Assembly (NCBI GenBank): GCA_003235365.1
Contig: QJWJ01000049.1
Location: forward strand, 1 to 64,000
Reading direction: 5' to 3'
Length of the DNA: 64,000 nucleotides
Origin: Deltaproteobacteria bacterium
GTDB taxonomy: Bacteria > Myxococcota_A > Polyangia > Polyangiales > Polyangiaceae
A model generated the notes under the pieces. It worked only from the letters and a program-made list of their open reading frames with translations, did not search any database and was not told where the DNA came from. Made by a program: the position numbers and the translations under genes. This document shows, one piece after another, positions 1-8,609 of the stretch (positions are counted from its first letter, which is position 1; every line of letters begins with the position of its first letter).

Positions 1-95
1 CTGGGAATGCGGCAGGTCGTTGCGGCCGAGTTGATAGCGTCAATGGTTGTTCCACCGCCGCCTCCAGCGGCGGGATTTTTGTCTCACCACCGATC

Positions 96-157
96 GCTGG
101 GGGCAGGCCGGCCTCCCGCCGCCCTCGACGTCGGCCCTCCGGGCCTCGGCCCCCAGC
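96..157. terminator. Long GC-rich inverted repeat downstream of the TIR-kinase gene
   Basis: A nine-base arm GCTGGGGGC at 96-104 is exactly complementary to GCCCCCAGC at 149-157. Inner bases AGGCC at 105-109 can also pair with GGCCT at 142-146. It begins three bases beyond the stop codon of the minus-strand kinase gene, and on that strand it is followed by a short A-rich run rather than a T tract. It is terminator-like or a repeat; the role is inferred from position only. Confidence 0.4.
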
Positions 158-159
158 CG

Positions 160-2457
160 TTAGCGCCGCCCCGCAGCTCCGCTGCCTGAGGGCTCCGCCC
201 CTACCTCCAGCACGTGACTTCGGGCAAGACGAAAACCGATGACGTCGTCGCGGTGGCCAGGCTCGAACGCGTTACGTTGAGCGGAACGAGCGAACCTCGC
301 GAAGAGGATCCACGAGCCGCCGCGCAGCACCCGGCGAGCTCCCCACTGTGAACCAGTTGGGTCCCTGAGGGAGCGGTCGGGGTAGCGTCCATACCAATCG
401 CTGCACCACTCCCACACGTTGCCGTGCATGTCGTGCAGCCCCCACGCGTTGGCGGGCTTCTCACCCACGACGTGCAGTCGGTGCTCCGAGTTACCGCGGT
501 ACCAGCCGCTGGCGGCCAGGTCGTTCTCGCCATCGCCGGTGCAGTAGGCGGTCCTCGTCCCCGCCCGCGCCGCGTGCTCCCACTCGGCCTCGGTGGGCAG
601 GCGCAACCCCGCGCCGGCCCACGCGGCGTACACGCGTGCGTCCTCCCAACTCACGCCCACCACCGGTTGATCGGGTTGATTGAACCGCGCATCGTCCCAG
701 TACGCGGGCTTGTCGGGGCGCAGAATGACCGAGGCATCGTCCAAGAAGCGCCGGTACTGGGCGTTGGTGACCACGGTCTGCCCCAACCAAAACGGGGAGA
801 CTGCGACGCGGTGCAGCCTCTCGTCGTCCTCGCGACCCGCCTCGCTCTCGGGCGACCCCATCCCGAACTCACCGCCTGGAACGAACACGAGCTGGATCCC
901 GGTCTTTTCGTGAAGCATCGTCCGAAGACCGGGTCGGTCCGCCTCCACCTTCTCTTCCGCTGACGCTTCCACCAGCACGGCATTGGATGAGACCTTGGAC
1001 CTTCGAAGCGCCACCGCAAACTCTCTCATCGACGCAAAGCGGCGCACGGCCTCCCACTCGCAGCCTCGTGCCAAGACCTGCTTGAGTTCCGCTGGTCCTG
1101 GCAGATCGTCCACGAAACGCTTCGAATCCCGCAGCGCGTCCATCGGCAAGTCGTCGCCGTACAGCAGGAACACGCCAATCATGCTCAGCGAGTAGATGTC
1201 CGCCCGCACGTCGACGCTCTTGCCCCTCGCCAACGCTTCGGGCGCCGCATACAACCACGTGCCCAGTGCGCCGGTGCGCGTGCCACCCGTCGTGTCCGCC
1301 GCGTGCACCAGGTCGAAGTCCGTCAGCTTGGGTCTACCGTTGTCGTCGAGCAGGACGTTCGCGGGTTTGACGTCGCGGTGGATCAGCTTGCGGTCGTGTG
1401 CGTGCTGCAACGCCTCACACAACGCCAGCAACGTCGGCACGGTACGCTCACGCAGCGACTGCCCGGAGCGCACTCGCTGCTGCAAGTCGCCGCCTGGCAC
1501 GTACTCCATCACGAAGTAGAACCTGCGGCCGTCGCGCCCCTGTTCGTTCAAAACCCGCACCACGCCGCGGTGATCGAGCTTCGCCATGCGCTTGGCGCCC
1601 CGGAAGAAGCGCTCTCGGCGCGAGCGGTCGTCAGCGTACTGGGCGTGCAGCACCTTGACGGCCACCCGGCGCTGGTGTTGCTCGTCGTAGGCGAGCCAGA
1701 CCGTCGCGAAACCGCCGCTGCCAACGCGCTGGAGTAACTCGTAGCGACCGCCCAGGCGCGTCCCCTTGCCGACGTCAGCACTGTCGCGCAATTGCCGGCG
1801 CCGCACGAGGATTTGCTCGTCGATCTCGCTCGTATCGTCGCCGGCGATCACGCGTTGCTTCTTGGTGACCTCGAGCGCGGCGAGCTCTGGATCCATCGCA
1901 GGAGTGACGTCCATCACGGCGGCTGGTTCCCGTCGCGCCACGACGCCCAGGCGGCCAATCCGCTCGACGAGTTGCTCGGCGTGGGCATTGAACTCAGCGT
2001 GCCGCAAGGGCATCGCGTGACGCACCGTGAGCTGTGCCAACGGATCTGGCAAGGCAGCGGCGGGCGGCAGCGTGCCCCCGTCGACCAGCAGGGGGATCAC
2101 CGTCACGCCCGCGGCCTGCAGCGCCGTCGCGATCTCCTGGCGCACCCAATCGCGCGGGTCGTCGATGCGACGCCGATGGTGCTCGTCCGTCGCGCTCAGC
2201 CACCAGGCCCCCACCAACACGAGCACGACTCGAGCGCGGGCAAGGCCCGTCGCGATTCGCTCGGGAAACTCATCACCGGCCTCGATGTTACCAGTGTCGA
2301 TGAACACCCGGTCGGATCCCAGACGCTGCTTCAAGTGATCGGCCAGGCGCCCCGCCGCAGCACTCGTGTCCCTCCTTCGGTACGAGATGAACACGCCATC
2401 ACGAACTGCTGAATCGCCCGCTCGACCCACGCTCTCGCCTTCAGCCTGCTGCGGCAT
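160..2457 (-). CDS. TIR domain - Ser/Thr protein kinase - FGE/SUMF1-like fusion protein
   Basis: This is a 765-residue cytoplasmic protein with three recognisable modules. Residues 22-170 form a TIR domain (FISYRRRD at 23-30, and W104 with E108 in DWVRQE, the position of the NADase glutamate). Residues 239-490 form a Hanks-type kinase with the glycine loop GSGGFATVW, Lys268, HRDVKPAN at 360-367 and TDFD at 379-382 in place of the usual DFG. Residues 520-746 form an FGE/SUMF1-like domain with LRLPTEAEWEHAA, HGNVWEWC and RVLRGGSW. The copper-binding cysteine pair of true formylglycine-generating enzymes is missing: the segment after RGGSW reads ILFARFARSAQR. The domain is therefore probably a binding module and not a sulfatase activator. 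The ATG at 2457 was chosen because the TIR domain starts about 20 residues later; the frame stays open upstream to 2685 but looks non-coding. Likely a signalling or defence sensor kinase. Confidence 0.9.
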   Translation of the reverse strand: MPQQAEGESVGRAGDSAVRDGVFISYRRRDTSAAAGRLADHLKQRLGSDRVFIDTGNIEAGDEFPERIATGLARARVVLVLVGAWWLSATDEHHRRRIDDPRDWVRQEIATALQAAGVTVIPLLVDGGTLPPAAALPDPLAQLTVRHAMPLRHAEFNAHAEQLVERIGRLGVVARREPAAVMDVTPAMDPELAALEVTKKQRVIAGDDTSEIDEQILVRRRQLRDSADVGKGTRLGGRYELLQRVGSGGFATVWLAYDEQHQRRVAVKVLHAQYADDRSRRERFFRGAKRMAKLDHRGVVRVLNEQGRDGRRFYFVMEYVPGGDLQQRVRSGQSLRERTVPTLLALCEALQHAHDRKLIHRDVKPANVLLDDNGRPKLTDFDLVHAADTTGGTRTGALGTWLYAAPEALARGKSVDVRADIYSLSMIGVFLLYGDDLPMDALRDSKRFVDDLPGPAELKQVLARGCEWEAVRRFASMREFAVALRRSKVSSNAVLVEASAEEKVEADRPGLRTMLHEKTGIQLVFVPGGEFGMGSPESEAGREDDERLHRVAVSPFWLGQTVVTNAQYRRFLDDASVILRPDKPAYWDDARFNQPDQPVVGVSWEDARVYAAWAGAGLRLPTEAEWEHAARAGTRTAYCTGDGENDLAASGWYRGNSEHRLHVVGEKPANAWGLHDMHGNVWEWCSDWYGRYPDRSLRDPTGSQWGARRVLRGGSWILFARFARSAQRNAFEPGHRDDVIGFRLARSHVLEVGAEPSGSGAAGRR

Positions 2458-2884
2458 CGTCGCGACTGTACCGGCAGACGCCCGCAAGGTCCACGCGGGG
2501 TCATGCCACGGTGCCCTGCTGGCCACGCGCGGGGCGAGACCGCGCTCGGGCACCCAGCTGTGTCCCTCGCCACCGCTTGCCGCCACCGAGTTCACTCGCG
2601 CCCTTTGCCAGCCGCGGGCACAACCGGCATCGCGACCCGACTCGTTCGAGACGCGACGCAGTCGTCCTCGCCGATGGCCCAGCACCCAATTTGCGTCACC
2701 GAGCGATGCGAGCGCGCACCGCAGCCGAGCGCCACGCTTGCCATGGCGTAACTGAGTACAGAATTGCCTAGTAATTGGGCTTGAAACTACGCAATGTGTC
2801 GCTAATTTGTCGATGATTTTACATAAGTATTTTTGAATTATTTTTCATTTTTAATTGATCGATATTCAGCAATAATTCGTGAAC
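2458..2884. promoter_or_regulatory. Divergent intergenic region with an unusually AT-rich segment and candidate promoter
   Basis: The region separates the minus-strand TIR-kinase gene from the plus-strand 220-residue gene. From about 2750 to 2880 the DNA is strikingly AT-rich compared with everything around it. A candidate plus-strand promoter is TTGAAA at 2781-2786 and TAATTT at 2803-2808, separated by 16 bases. No Shine-Dalgarno motif is visible before the downstream start. No further gene is apparent. Confidence 0.35.
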
Positions 2885-3547
2885 ATGGGGCGGCAAAAGG
2901 CAGGAAATAAGGCGTATCGGGCTGTGGATCTGTTGACTGGCCTCTATGATCCCGATATCGAACGTATTTTGGCCCCCCACGGGATGACCGACGAGGAGCG
3001 GGAGCGCGGCTGGGGGCTGTTGAAGGCCTACGCAGCGGTGCGCAAGGCGGCGCCGGCAGCAAACGTCCGCTACACCGAGACGTTGCGGCTTCTCGACGCT
3101 TGGGAGAACCGGTGGTTCGTCGTGTGCGACGCGGCGCTGGCTCACTCGTACCCCGAGGTGCACGCCTGGCTGTTCAACAAGCTGTCTCGGCAAAGCGGGA
3201 CAGGCGTCGTGCTTTCGACGTCGGTGCTGATCGACCGGGTGGGCGAGTTGGAGCGCGGAGTCGCCGAGCTGGGCGAGCAAGCGCAGGCGGCCGCGGCCCG
3301 CCTGCGGGAACGCGGCGTGACCAGCGACGTCCTCAGTGAGGGCAACGCGTTGCTCGAGGAGCTACAGGCGTTCGGCCCGGAGCAACCGCAGCAGACGCGG
3401 TCCCCCGAAAAGGAGACCCAAGCCGAGCAAGCGCTGTGGAATTGGTACTTGGAGTGGAGCGGCATCGCTCGCGCCGTGCTCCAAGACAAGCGCCTGCTCA
3501 ATCACATCGGCTTCGGCAAGGTGGGGCGGCCTAAGAAGAAGCCGTGA
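2885..3547 (+). CDS. Hypothetical protein, helical, basic C terminus
   Basis: I do not recognise this 220-residue protein. It has no signal peptide or membrane segment. The middle (about residues 110-160) is rich in Glu, Ala, Leu and Arg and probably helical or coiled coil (repeated VGELERGVAELGEQ-type spacing). The C terminus ends in a lysine-rich GRPKKKP tail, which could contact nucleic acid. The ATG at 2885 is preceded two codons earlier by a GTG at 2879; neither has a clear ribosome-binding site, and the leader is AT-rich, which may keep the start unstructured. The gene stands alone, divergent from the TIR-kinase gene. Codon use downstream of the start matches the high-GC neighbours, so only the leader looks foreign. 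Confidence 0.7.
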   Translation: MGRQKAGNKAYRAVDLLTGLYDPDIERILAPHGMTDEERERGWGLLKAYAAVRKAAPAANVRYTETLRLLDAWENRWFVVCDAALAHSYPEVHAWLFNKLSRQSGTGVVLSTSVLIDRVGELERGVAELGEQAQAAAARLRERGVTSDVLSEGNALLEELQAFGPEQPQQTRSPEKETQAEQALWNWYLEWSGIARAVLQDKRLLNHIGFGKVGRPKKKP

Positions 3548-3757
3548 AACACGATCGACTGCGCGGGTGAACAATTCGACGACCTCGGCGAACGCTGGGC
3601 GGCGCCACCGCGCTGGCCCCTGGTCGACGCCCAACGACCCGAGCATCGCAGCGCGGCGTGCTCCGTGCCTGAATGCGAAACGCCTTCGGGCGTGCGCTAC
3701 GAGACATCGGTAGACTTCGAGTTGGGAGCACCGCTCGTCGTCGTCAACATCGAATAG
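3548..3757 (+). pseudogene. In-frame open continuation after the stop of the preceding gene (possible gene remnant)
   Basis: Directly after the TGA of the 220-residue gene, the same frame stays open for 69 codons to a TAG at 3755-3757. It has coding-like codon choice: GAC, CTC, GGC, GAA, CGC and TGG are frequent early, and the end reads LGAPLVVVNIE. It has no convincing start codon or ribosome-binding site of its own. It could be the tail of a formerly longer gene cut by a nonsense mutation, or an unrelated fragment. Nothing suggests programmed readthrough. Confidence 0.25.
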
Positions 3758-3772
3758 CCGATCTGGCCTCAT

Positions 3773-4525
3773 TCAGAACGCATAGCCCAGGGCCACCTCG
3801 AGCACGATACCGCTCCCCGACACGAATCGCGTGATATCCGCCGTGTCTTCGTCGCCGGAGACGAACTGTACGTTGTCGTCGTCGAGCAGCAGCGAATACC
3901 CAGCACCGAACAACGCGGTGAACCCTCCCTGCCCCTGATAACTCATGGCGGCCAGGCCCTGAACGAACGCTGAGCGTTCGATGATCACCTCCGCGTCTCC
4001 ATCCTGACCATTGACGATGACCGACTCCCCGCCGCTGCCCGGACCGTACTGAAAACCGACGCCGAACGACGGGGTCCAGTCGCTCTCGAAGAGGTTGTAG
4101 CGGACGCGCGTTCCAGCCTTGATCCCAATCGCGGCAACACCGAAGGCGATGTCGGTCGAAACGTGTGGGCCGATGTTGAACGTCCCCCCCAGCGCGAACC
4201 CCGCCAGCGCGTTCCAACCCATCGAACCAGTCAGCGCAAACATGCGGCGCGACCGAGGCGGTAGCTCGTCCTCCAGCTCTTCCTCCTCTAGCTCGTCGGC
4301 GGCAGGATCGGAGGCAGAGTCGACAGGAGGTTCTGCCGCGTCCTCGACGCTATCGGGATCGGCCGCGGCGGGCGTCTCATTGCCGATCGATTGGGCTGGA
4401 GCATCGGGATGGGTTGGCGGCGGGGTGGCTGCTCCATCCTCTTCGGCCCCAGCGATCGCCGCACCGGTGGCCACGACCATCCAAGCGCCGATGGCCACAC
4501 TCAACTTGCGTGTTCGAACAAACAA
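3773..4525 (-). CDS. Putative outer-membrane beta-barrel protein
   Basis: This is a roughly 250-residue exported protein. A signal peptide is visible (basic RTRK, then a hydrophobic stretch ending AIAGA), followed by an acidic Pro/Ala/Asp/Glu linker (ELEEEELEDELPP). The C-terminal 150 residues show alternating hydrophobic and polar residues with many Gly and aromatics, and end in ALGYAF, a terminal aromatic typical of outer-membrane barrels. The start is uncertain: TTG at 4525 gives the best signal peptide, GTG at 4546 is nearer an AGGAG but only one base from it, and the frame is open to 4672. It is a single gene, convergent with the preceding locus. Family not recognised; probably a surface or porin-like protein. 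Confidence 0.6.
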   Translation of the reverse strand: MFVRTRKLSVAIGAWMVVATGAAIAGAEEDGAATPPPTHPDAPAQSIGNETPAAADPDSVEDAAEPPVDSASDPAADELEEEELEDELPPRSRRMFALTGSMGWNALAGFALGGTFNIGPHVSTDIAFGVAAIGIKAGTRVRYNLFESDWTPSFGVGFQYGPGSGGESVIVNGQDGDAEVIIERSAFVQGLAAMSYQGQGGFTALFGAGYSLLLDDDNVQFVSGDEDTADITRFVSGSGIVLEVALGYAF

Positions 4526-4690
4526 TCGTGCACTGCTAGCTGCCACACTCCTGGTACACGCGGCGCCCCGGGCGCGTTGAATGTTACTCTGACAAGCAGC
4601 TCGAAAGGCCGACGTGGCGCACGTTCCGGCTGCGCTGCCGCGGGACGATCGACATCGCTCCACCGATCGCACTACCGCACCGAACCACGC

Positions 4691-6952
4691 TCAACGAACC
4701 ATCGATCCCCAACAAGCAATGGTCGAGTCCTGCCGAAGGCCGCAGGGGCCGCTGATCTGAACGTATGGCCCCGGTGACGCGGGCGACCACACTTCGCCCT
4801 GGGATCCCCAGCACTCGACCTCGCCGTCCGGGCGCAGCCCACAGCCCGAGAAGGCCGTCGCCGACACTTGGACGAACTGCCCGGATGGCGCGCTGGTTTG
4901 CCAGGCCGCCGTCACGCCCCAACATTCGATCTGGCCGTCGGTGTGCAGGCCACACGTGTACTCCCAACCGGAAGCCAGTTGAGTGAAGGTTCCCGAGGGC
5001 ATGGCCATGCCCTCGGCTGGAACCGTCCCCCAACACTCGACGGTGCCTTCCGTCGTTATCCCGCAACCGTGTCGGGAGCCGGCAGAGACGTACACGAAGT
5101 CACCCGGCGGCACTTCTCCTTGGACGTCTCCCCAGCACTGCACTGCGCCTGCTTGGTCCAACGCGCAGCTGTAGTTGGCCGCGGTGGTCACTTGCAGGAA
5201 GCTCCCCGAAGGGGCAGTAGCTTGTCCCCAAGTGTCGCTGCCCCAACACTCGATAGTACCGTCCGTCCGCAACCCGCAAGTGTGCGCGGTCGGTGTGTAG
5301 CCCACTCGGGTGACCGTCGCGTGACTGCCAATGGCCACCTGAGAAAACGCTCCCGACGGAGCCGTAGCCTGACCACTACCGTCTTCTCCCCAACAGGCGA
5401 GTTGCCCATCGGACCGCGTGCCACAAGCGTGATTGTCTCCGGCAGCCACGGCGCTGAAGAGCCCCGAAGGAGGAATGGCGTTGCCGCCGGTATCCTCTCC
5501 CCAACACTCCACCCGCCCGTCGGGGCGGATCCCACAGGCATGATGCAGTCCGACGGCCACTTCCACAAACTCGCCGGCAAGCGGATCCAGCGGTCCCCGG
5601 TGCTCTTCATCGCCCCAACAGGTCACGGTCCGATCGGGTCGAAGTCCGCAGTAGCTATCGCTACCACCGGCAATGTGCAGGAACTTGCCGGACGGTACGG
5701 GAACTCCGAAGCGCGACGTGTCACCCCAGCACACAACAGTCTCGTCGAGGCCGAGGCCGCAGGCGGTGAACCCTCCGGCGGCGACCTCGGAGAACTTGCC
5801 CTCAGGCGCGCTCGTCAGCCCGTAGCGCTCGAAGCCCCAGCACTGGATGGTGCCATCGGTGCGCAGGCCGCAGGAGTGAGCCCACCCCAGAGCGAGCTGG
5901 GTGAACACACCGGATGGCGGCGTGGCCTGGCCGTCACTGTCGCTCCCCCAGCAGCTCAGCTGTCCGTCGGTACGGATGGCACAACTGTGACCGTCACCCA
6001 CCGCCACTCGAACGAAGCTGCCCGAGGGCGGTGTCGCTTGACCTTTGTCATCCTGCCCCCAACACTCGAGCGCCTGGTCGGGTCGCACGGCGCAGGCGTG
6101 ATCCCAGGCAGCAAACTGCGTAAAGACCCCCGCCGGGGGCGTCCCGACTCCCCAGAACGCGGTACCCCAGCAGTAGATGGTCCCATCTGACTGCAGCACA
6201 CAGCTGTAGAAGTTTCCCAGCGCGAGCTGGACTGCCGTCAGCGATGGCTGGCAGGTGAGACCGTCCGCGCCCAACCAGGAGCCCGCGACGCAACCACACC
6301 GCCCACCCGCTTCGGTCTCCAAGCAGACGCCGTTGAGCGCATCGCAAACGTCTGCTCCGGGTTCACACACGGCGATGCAAGAACGTTGGTTTGGCGATAG
6401 AGCAAGACCTTCCGAGCACACGCAGGAGTACCCCGCTTCGTGGTTGTTGCACAGCTGGCTACACCCGGCCCGCTCCAGCGCGCACTCGTCCACATCCACG
6501 CAAGCATCGCCGTCGCGGGTCCAGCCGAGGGGGCAATCGCAAACGCGTCTGCTAACATCGCACAGCGACGGCTCGGCACAGCTGTCACAAGAGAACGGGA
6601 TCAGCGGTTCAGGGGACGGGTCCGTTGACCCATCGCCTGCCGGCGCCGTCGCATCGGCGGTCGTCTGCGGCCCAACGCTGGCATCCGCCGGCATCGGTCG
6701 ATCGACCACGTCAGGGACTGCGTCCGGTCGGCGCCCTCCCGCATCCACTCGCGCGCTGCCGGCAGACGACGCGGGCACCTCGCCGGAGTCCACCCTCACC
6801 GGCGCAGCCGGGCTTCCTCCGTCCGAAACCGCGTCGTGCTCGCGTTTCTCCGAGATGGCAATCTCAGCCCCCTTCGAACAACCACAGCTCGCAAGCACGC
6901 TCATGCCGACGAGTGCGCAAGCCCACACACCAACTCCCCACGCAAACCGCAT
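4691..6952 (-). CDS. RCC1-like repeat lipoprotein with an EGF-like domain
   Basis: This 753-residue protein starts at the ATG at 6952 with a lipoprotein signal (VLASC lipobox, Cys24 region). A low-complexity Ala/Asp/Pro/Ser linker follows, then cysteine-rich segments including a calcium-binding EGF-like motif (DVDECALERAGCSQLC). The remaining two thirds contain 14 CWG tryptophan-cysteine motifs in repeats of about 39 residues with the pattern CGLRxDGxxxCWG and PSGxFxQVAxG. This matches regulator-of-chromosome-condensation (RCC1/BLIP-II-like) propellers, although the Cys pairs are unusual for RCC1 and probably form disulfides outside the cytoplasm. The frame continues upstream to 7306 but without coding character. 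It is divergent from the lipoprotein at 7098. Probably a surface-attached propeller for protein or glycan binding. Confidence 0.85.
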   Translation of the reverse strand: MRFAWGVGVWACALVGMSVLASCGCSKGAEIAISEKREHDAVSDGGSPAAPVRVDSGEVPASSAGSARVDAGGRRPDAVPDVVDRPMPADASVGPQTTADATAPAGDGSTDPSPEPLIPFSCDSCAEPSLCDVSRRVCDCPLGWTRDGDACVDVDECALERAGCSQLCNNHEAGYSCVCSEGLALSPNQRSCIAVCEPGADVCDALNGVCLETEAGGRCGCVAGSWLGADGLTCQPSLTAVQLALGNFYSCVLQSDGTIYCWGTAFWGVGTPPAGVFTQFAAWDHACAVRPDQALECWGQDDKGQATPPSGSFVRVAVGDGHSCAIRTDGQLSCWGSDSDGQATPPSGVFTQLALGWAHSCGLRTDGTIQCWGFERYGLTSAPEGKFSEVAAGGFTACGLGLDETVVCWGDTSRFGVPVPSGKFLHIAGGSDSYCGLRPDRTVTCWGDEEHRGPLDPLAGEFVEVAVGLHHACGIRPDGRVECWGEDTGGNAIPPSGLFSAVAAGDNHACGTRSDGQLACWGEDGSGQATAPSGAFSQVAIGSHATVTRVGYTPTAHTCGLRTDGTIECWGSDTWGQATAPSGSFLQVTTAANYSCALDQAGAVQCWGDVQGEVPPGDFVYVSAGSRHGCGITTEGTVECWGTVPAEGMAMPSGTFTQLASGWEYTCGLHTDGQIECWGVTAAWQTSAPSGQFVQVSATAFSGCGLRPDGEVECWGSQGEVWSPASPGPYVQISGPCGLRQDSTIACWGSMVR

Positions 6953-7097
6953 CGGCCGCAGAGTATCGCAGCGGGCCCCCCGCGGCCTCAGTGATGGGCA
7001 ATCGCCTGACCGAATCGGTGGCGCGCTACCCAAGCAACGGAAAAGATTCACTTTCGGGACGCTGCTCACCAACGTGTCCAGCGGGCACTCACCCCCC

Positions 7098-7898
7098 ATG
7101 AACAAGCTTTTCAACGTGTTGGTCCTGGTGGGAGTGCCCGCGGCGGCGAATGGTTGCGCCGACGACGGCACCGCCGACAGGACCGACGACACGGGGCTCA
7201 TCAATGACCGGGGCGGGTCGCCCAGCCCAACAACCACCGAGGCCCCGAGTTCGAAAAACCCCTCGTCGAGCGGCACGGACGACGCGGCCGCGCCGACGAA
7301 ACCCACACCAGAAGCGCAGACTCAGACCAACGGGGACGGCCCGTCACCGTCCGGGTCGTCCACCAGCCCAGACACGAGCGGCGCGACGAGCGGCGGTCCC
7401 GTCGCGGGCGATCCGAGCGGCGACAGCGGCGGGGCAACCGGCGGCTTGGGGGGCGCACCGAGCCAGCCCGCCACCGACAGCGGCGGAGCGCCAGTCGACG
7501 AGGGGCCGCAAGCAGATGGCGGAGCACACCCCTCCGACGCCAGCGCCGACGGCGGTCCAGACACGGGTCCAAGCGCACTCGACTGTCCACCCGAGCAATG
7601 GGTCTGCGAGGATCTGACGTGCAGCACCGATGCGTGTCTGAATTGCGGCGTGTGGGTGGAAGCCCAGGGCTGCCGTTGCGATCCCTCGCGCCCGACCGAT
7701 CCGAGCGAATGCGGACCCGACGAGGACTTCGTTTGCGACGCCGTCGACCCATCCATCTCCGACAGCGGGCGCTTGTCGTGCGCCTGCGTTTCGTCCGACG
7801 TGACGGGGCTCAGTGCCTGCTCCGAGAGCAACCCGGAGCACCAGACCCGAGCGATCGACGACATGTTGTGTTACTGCGCATGGATCCACATCCGATGA
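7098..7898 (+). CDS. Secreted Cys-rich protein with low-complexity linker (putative lipoprotein)
   Basis: This 266-residue protein begins MNKLFNVLVLVGVPAAANGC, a short signal peptide ending at a cysteine in a loose lipobox. About 140 residues of Ser/Gly/Pro/Asp/Thr linker follow. The C-terminal 90 residues contain at least ten cysteines (for example VCEDLTCSTDACLNCGVW and LCYC) and end in an aromatic tail CAWIHIR. No known fold is recognised. The stop codon overlaps the start of the ferritin-like gene (ATGA at 7895-7898), so the two are translationally coupled and probably function together. Confidence 0.75.
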   Translation: MNKLFNVLVLVGVPAAANGCADDGTADRTDDTGLINDRGGSPSPTTTEAPSSKNPSSSGTDDAAAPTKPTPEAQTQTNGDGPSPSGSSTSPDTSGATSGGPVAGDPSGDSGGATGGLGGAPSQPATDSGGAPVDEGPQADGGAHPSDASADGGPDTGPSALDCPPEQWVCEDLTCSTDACLNCGVWVEAQGCRCDPSRPTDPSECGPDEDFVCDAVDPSISDSGRLSCACVSSDVTGLSACSESNPEHQTRAIDDMLCYCAWIHIR

Positions 7899-8584
7899 TC
7901 GCCAGCTTATCGGAAGAACAGCGCCTGACGCTGGCCAGCTATTTCATGTCGCGTGCCGCGGGGGAGCGAACCACGGCGTTGGCCTTCTCTCACATCGTCG
8001 ATGACTTCAATGCCCTACCCGGTGCCGGGCAATTCGCCCGCCGGGCGCACCTCGCCGAGCAAGACGAGCTGGCTCATTCTGCGATTTGTCGACGTTTGGC
8101 CGAGGCCCACGCGGGCCGGCCGCTTGCAGAACCGCTACCTCGAGCCACGAAGCCGGCGACGCTGCCCGACGCGTCACCCAGCGATCAACGGCTGCTGCGC
8201 ATCGTGTTCGGGTGTTGTTTTGGGGAAACCATCGCCGTACAGTGGCTGATCGATGGTCAAACCGCCTGTACCGACGCTGCCGCGCGTCGCTACAACCGCA
8301 ATCACATCGCCGACGAGGTCCAGCACAGCCGCATCGGTTGGCACTTGTTGGCCAGTGACCTCCTGCGACCACGCGACCGGCAGATGATCTCGAACTACGT
8401 GCCGCTGATGACCCAGTGGTCACGCCGATTGTGGAAAGTGGACGACGAAACCACCGATACCGCACTCGAGGGCTTTGGCTGCCCCAGTCCAAGCCGCACT
8501 CGCGCGTCGGTCGAAAAGGCGTTGAACGAGGTCATTCTCCCCGGCCTCGCACACCACGGCGTTTCGAGCGCCCCCATCGCGTAG
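7895..8584 (+). CDS. Ferritin-like diiron-site protein
   Basis: This 229-residue helical protein has a complete carboxylate-bridged diiron ligand set: Glu24, then Glu58-x-x-His61 (DELAHS), Glu111, then Glu141-x-x-His144 (DEVQHS). The E..ExxH..E..ExxH order is that of the ferritin-like superfamily, which includes AurF-type oxygenases and iron-containing redox enzymes. It has no signal peptide, so the enzyme is probably cytoplasmic. The ATG at 7895 overlaps the stop of the upstream Cys-rich protein; an in-frame ATG at 7880 is an alternative. It lies convergent to the radical SAM gene with 100 bp between them. Substrate unknown; an oxygenase or oxidase acting on its partner protein is possible but not shown. 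Confidence 0.75.
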   Translation: MIASLSEEQRLTLASYFMSRAAGERTTALAFSHIVDDFNALPGAGQFARRAHLAEQDELAHSAICRRLAEAHAGRPLAEPLPRATKPATLPDASPSDQRLLRIVFGCCFGETIAVQWLIDGQTACTDAAARRYNRNHIADEVQHSRIGWHLLASDLLRPRDRQMISNYVPLMTQWSRRLWKVDDETTDTALEGFGCPSPSRTRASVEKALNEVILPGLAHHGVSSAPIA

Positions 8585-8609
8585 CTGAACCCGTCCAGTT
8601 CTTCTTAGA

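Noticed and set aside
520-760. Reading the FGE-like domain as a functional sulfatase-activating enzyme
   Set aside because: The cysteines required for copper binding after RGGSW are not present, so catalytic function is unlikely.
3545-3757. Selenocysteine or programmed readthrough of the TGA after the 220-residue gene
   Set aside because: No SECIS-like hairpin and no selenoprotein family resemblance; a nonsense mutation or chance open stretch is simpler.
4868-6190. A 440-codon plus-strand open frame opposite the RCC1-like gene
   Set aside because: It lies wholly antisense to a clear repeat protein with lipobox and propeller motifs, and the translation has no recognisable domain; long opposite-strand frames are expected in high-GC DNA.
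4691-6400. Repeated CCCCAACA-type segments that could be taken for a CRISPR or DNA tandem array
   Set aside because: They are codons of the CWG protein repeats; spacing and sequence vary as in a protein repeat, and no spacers exist.
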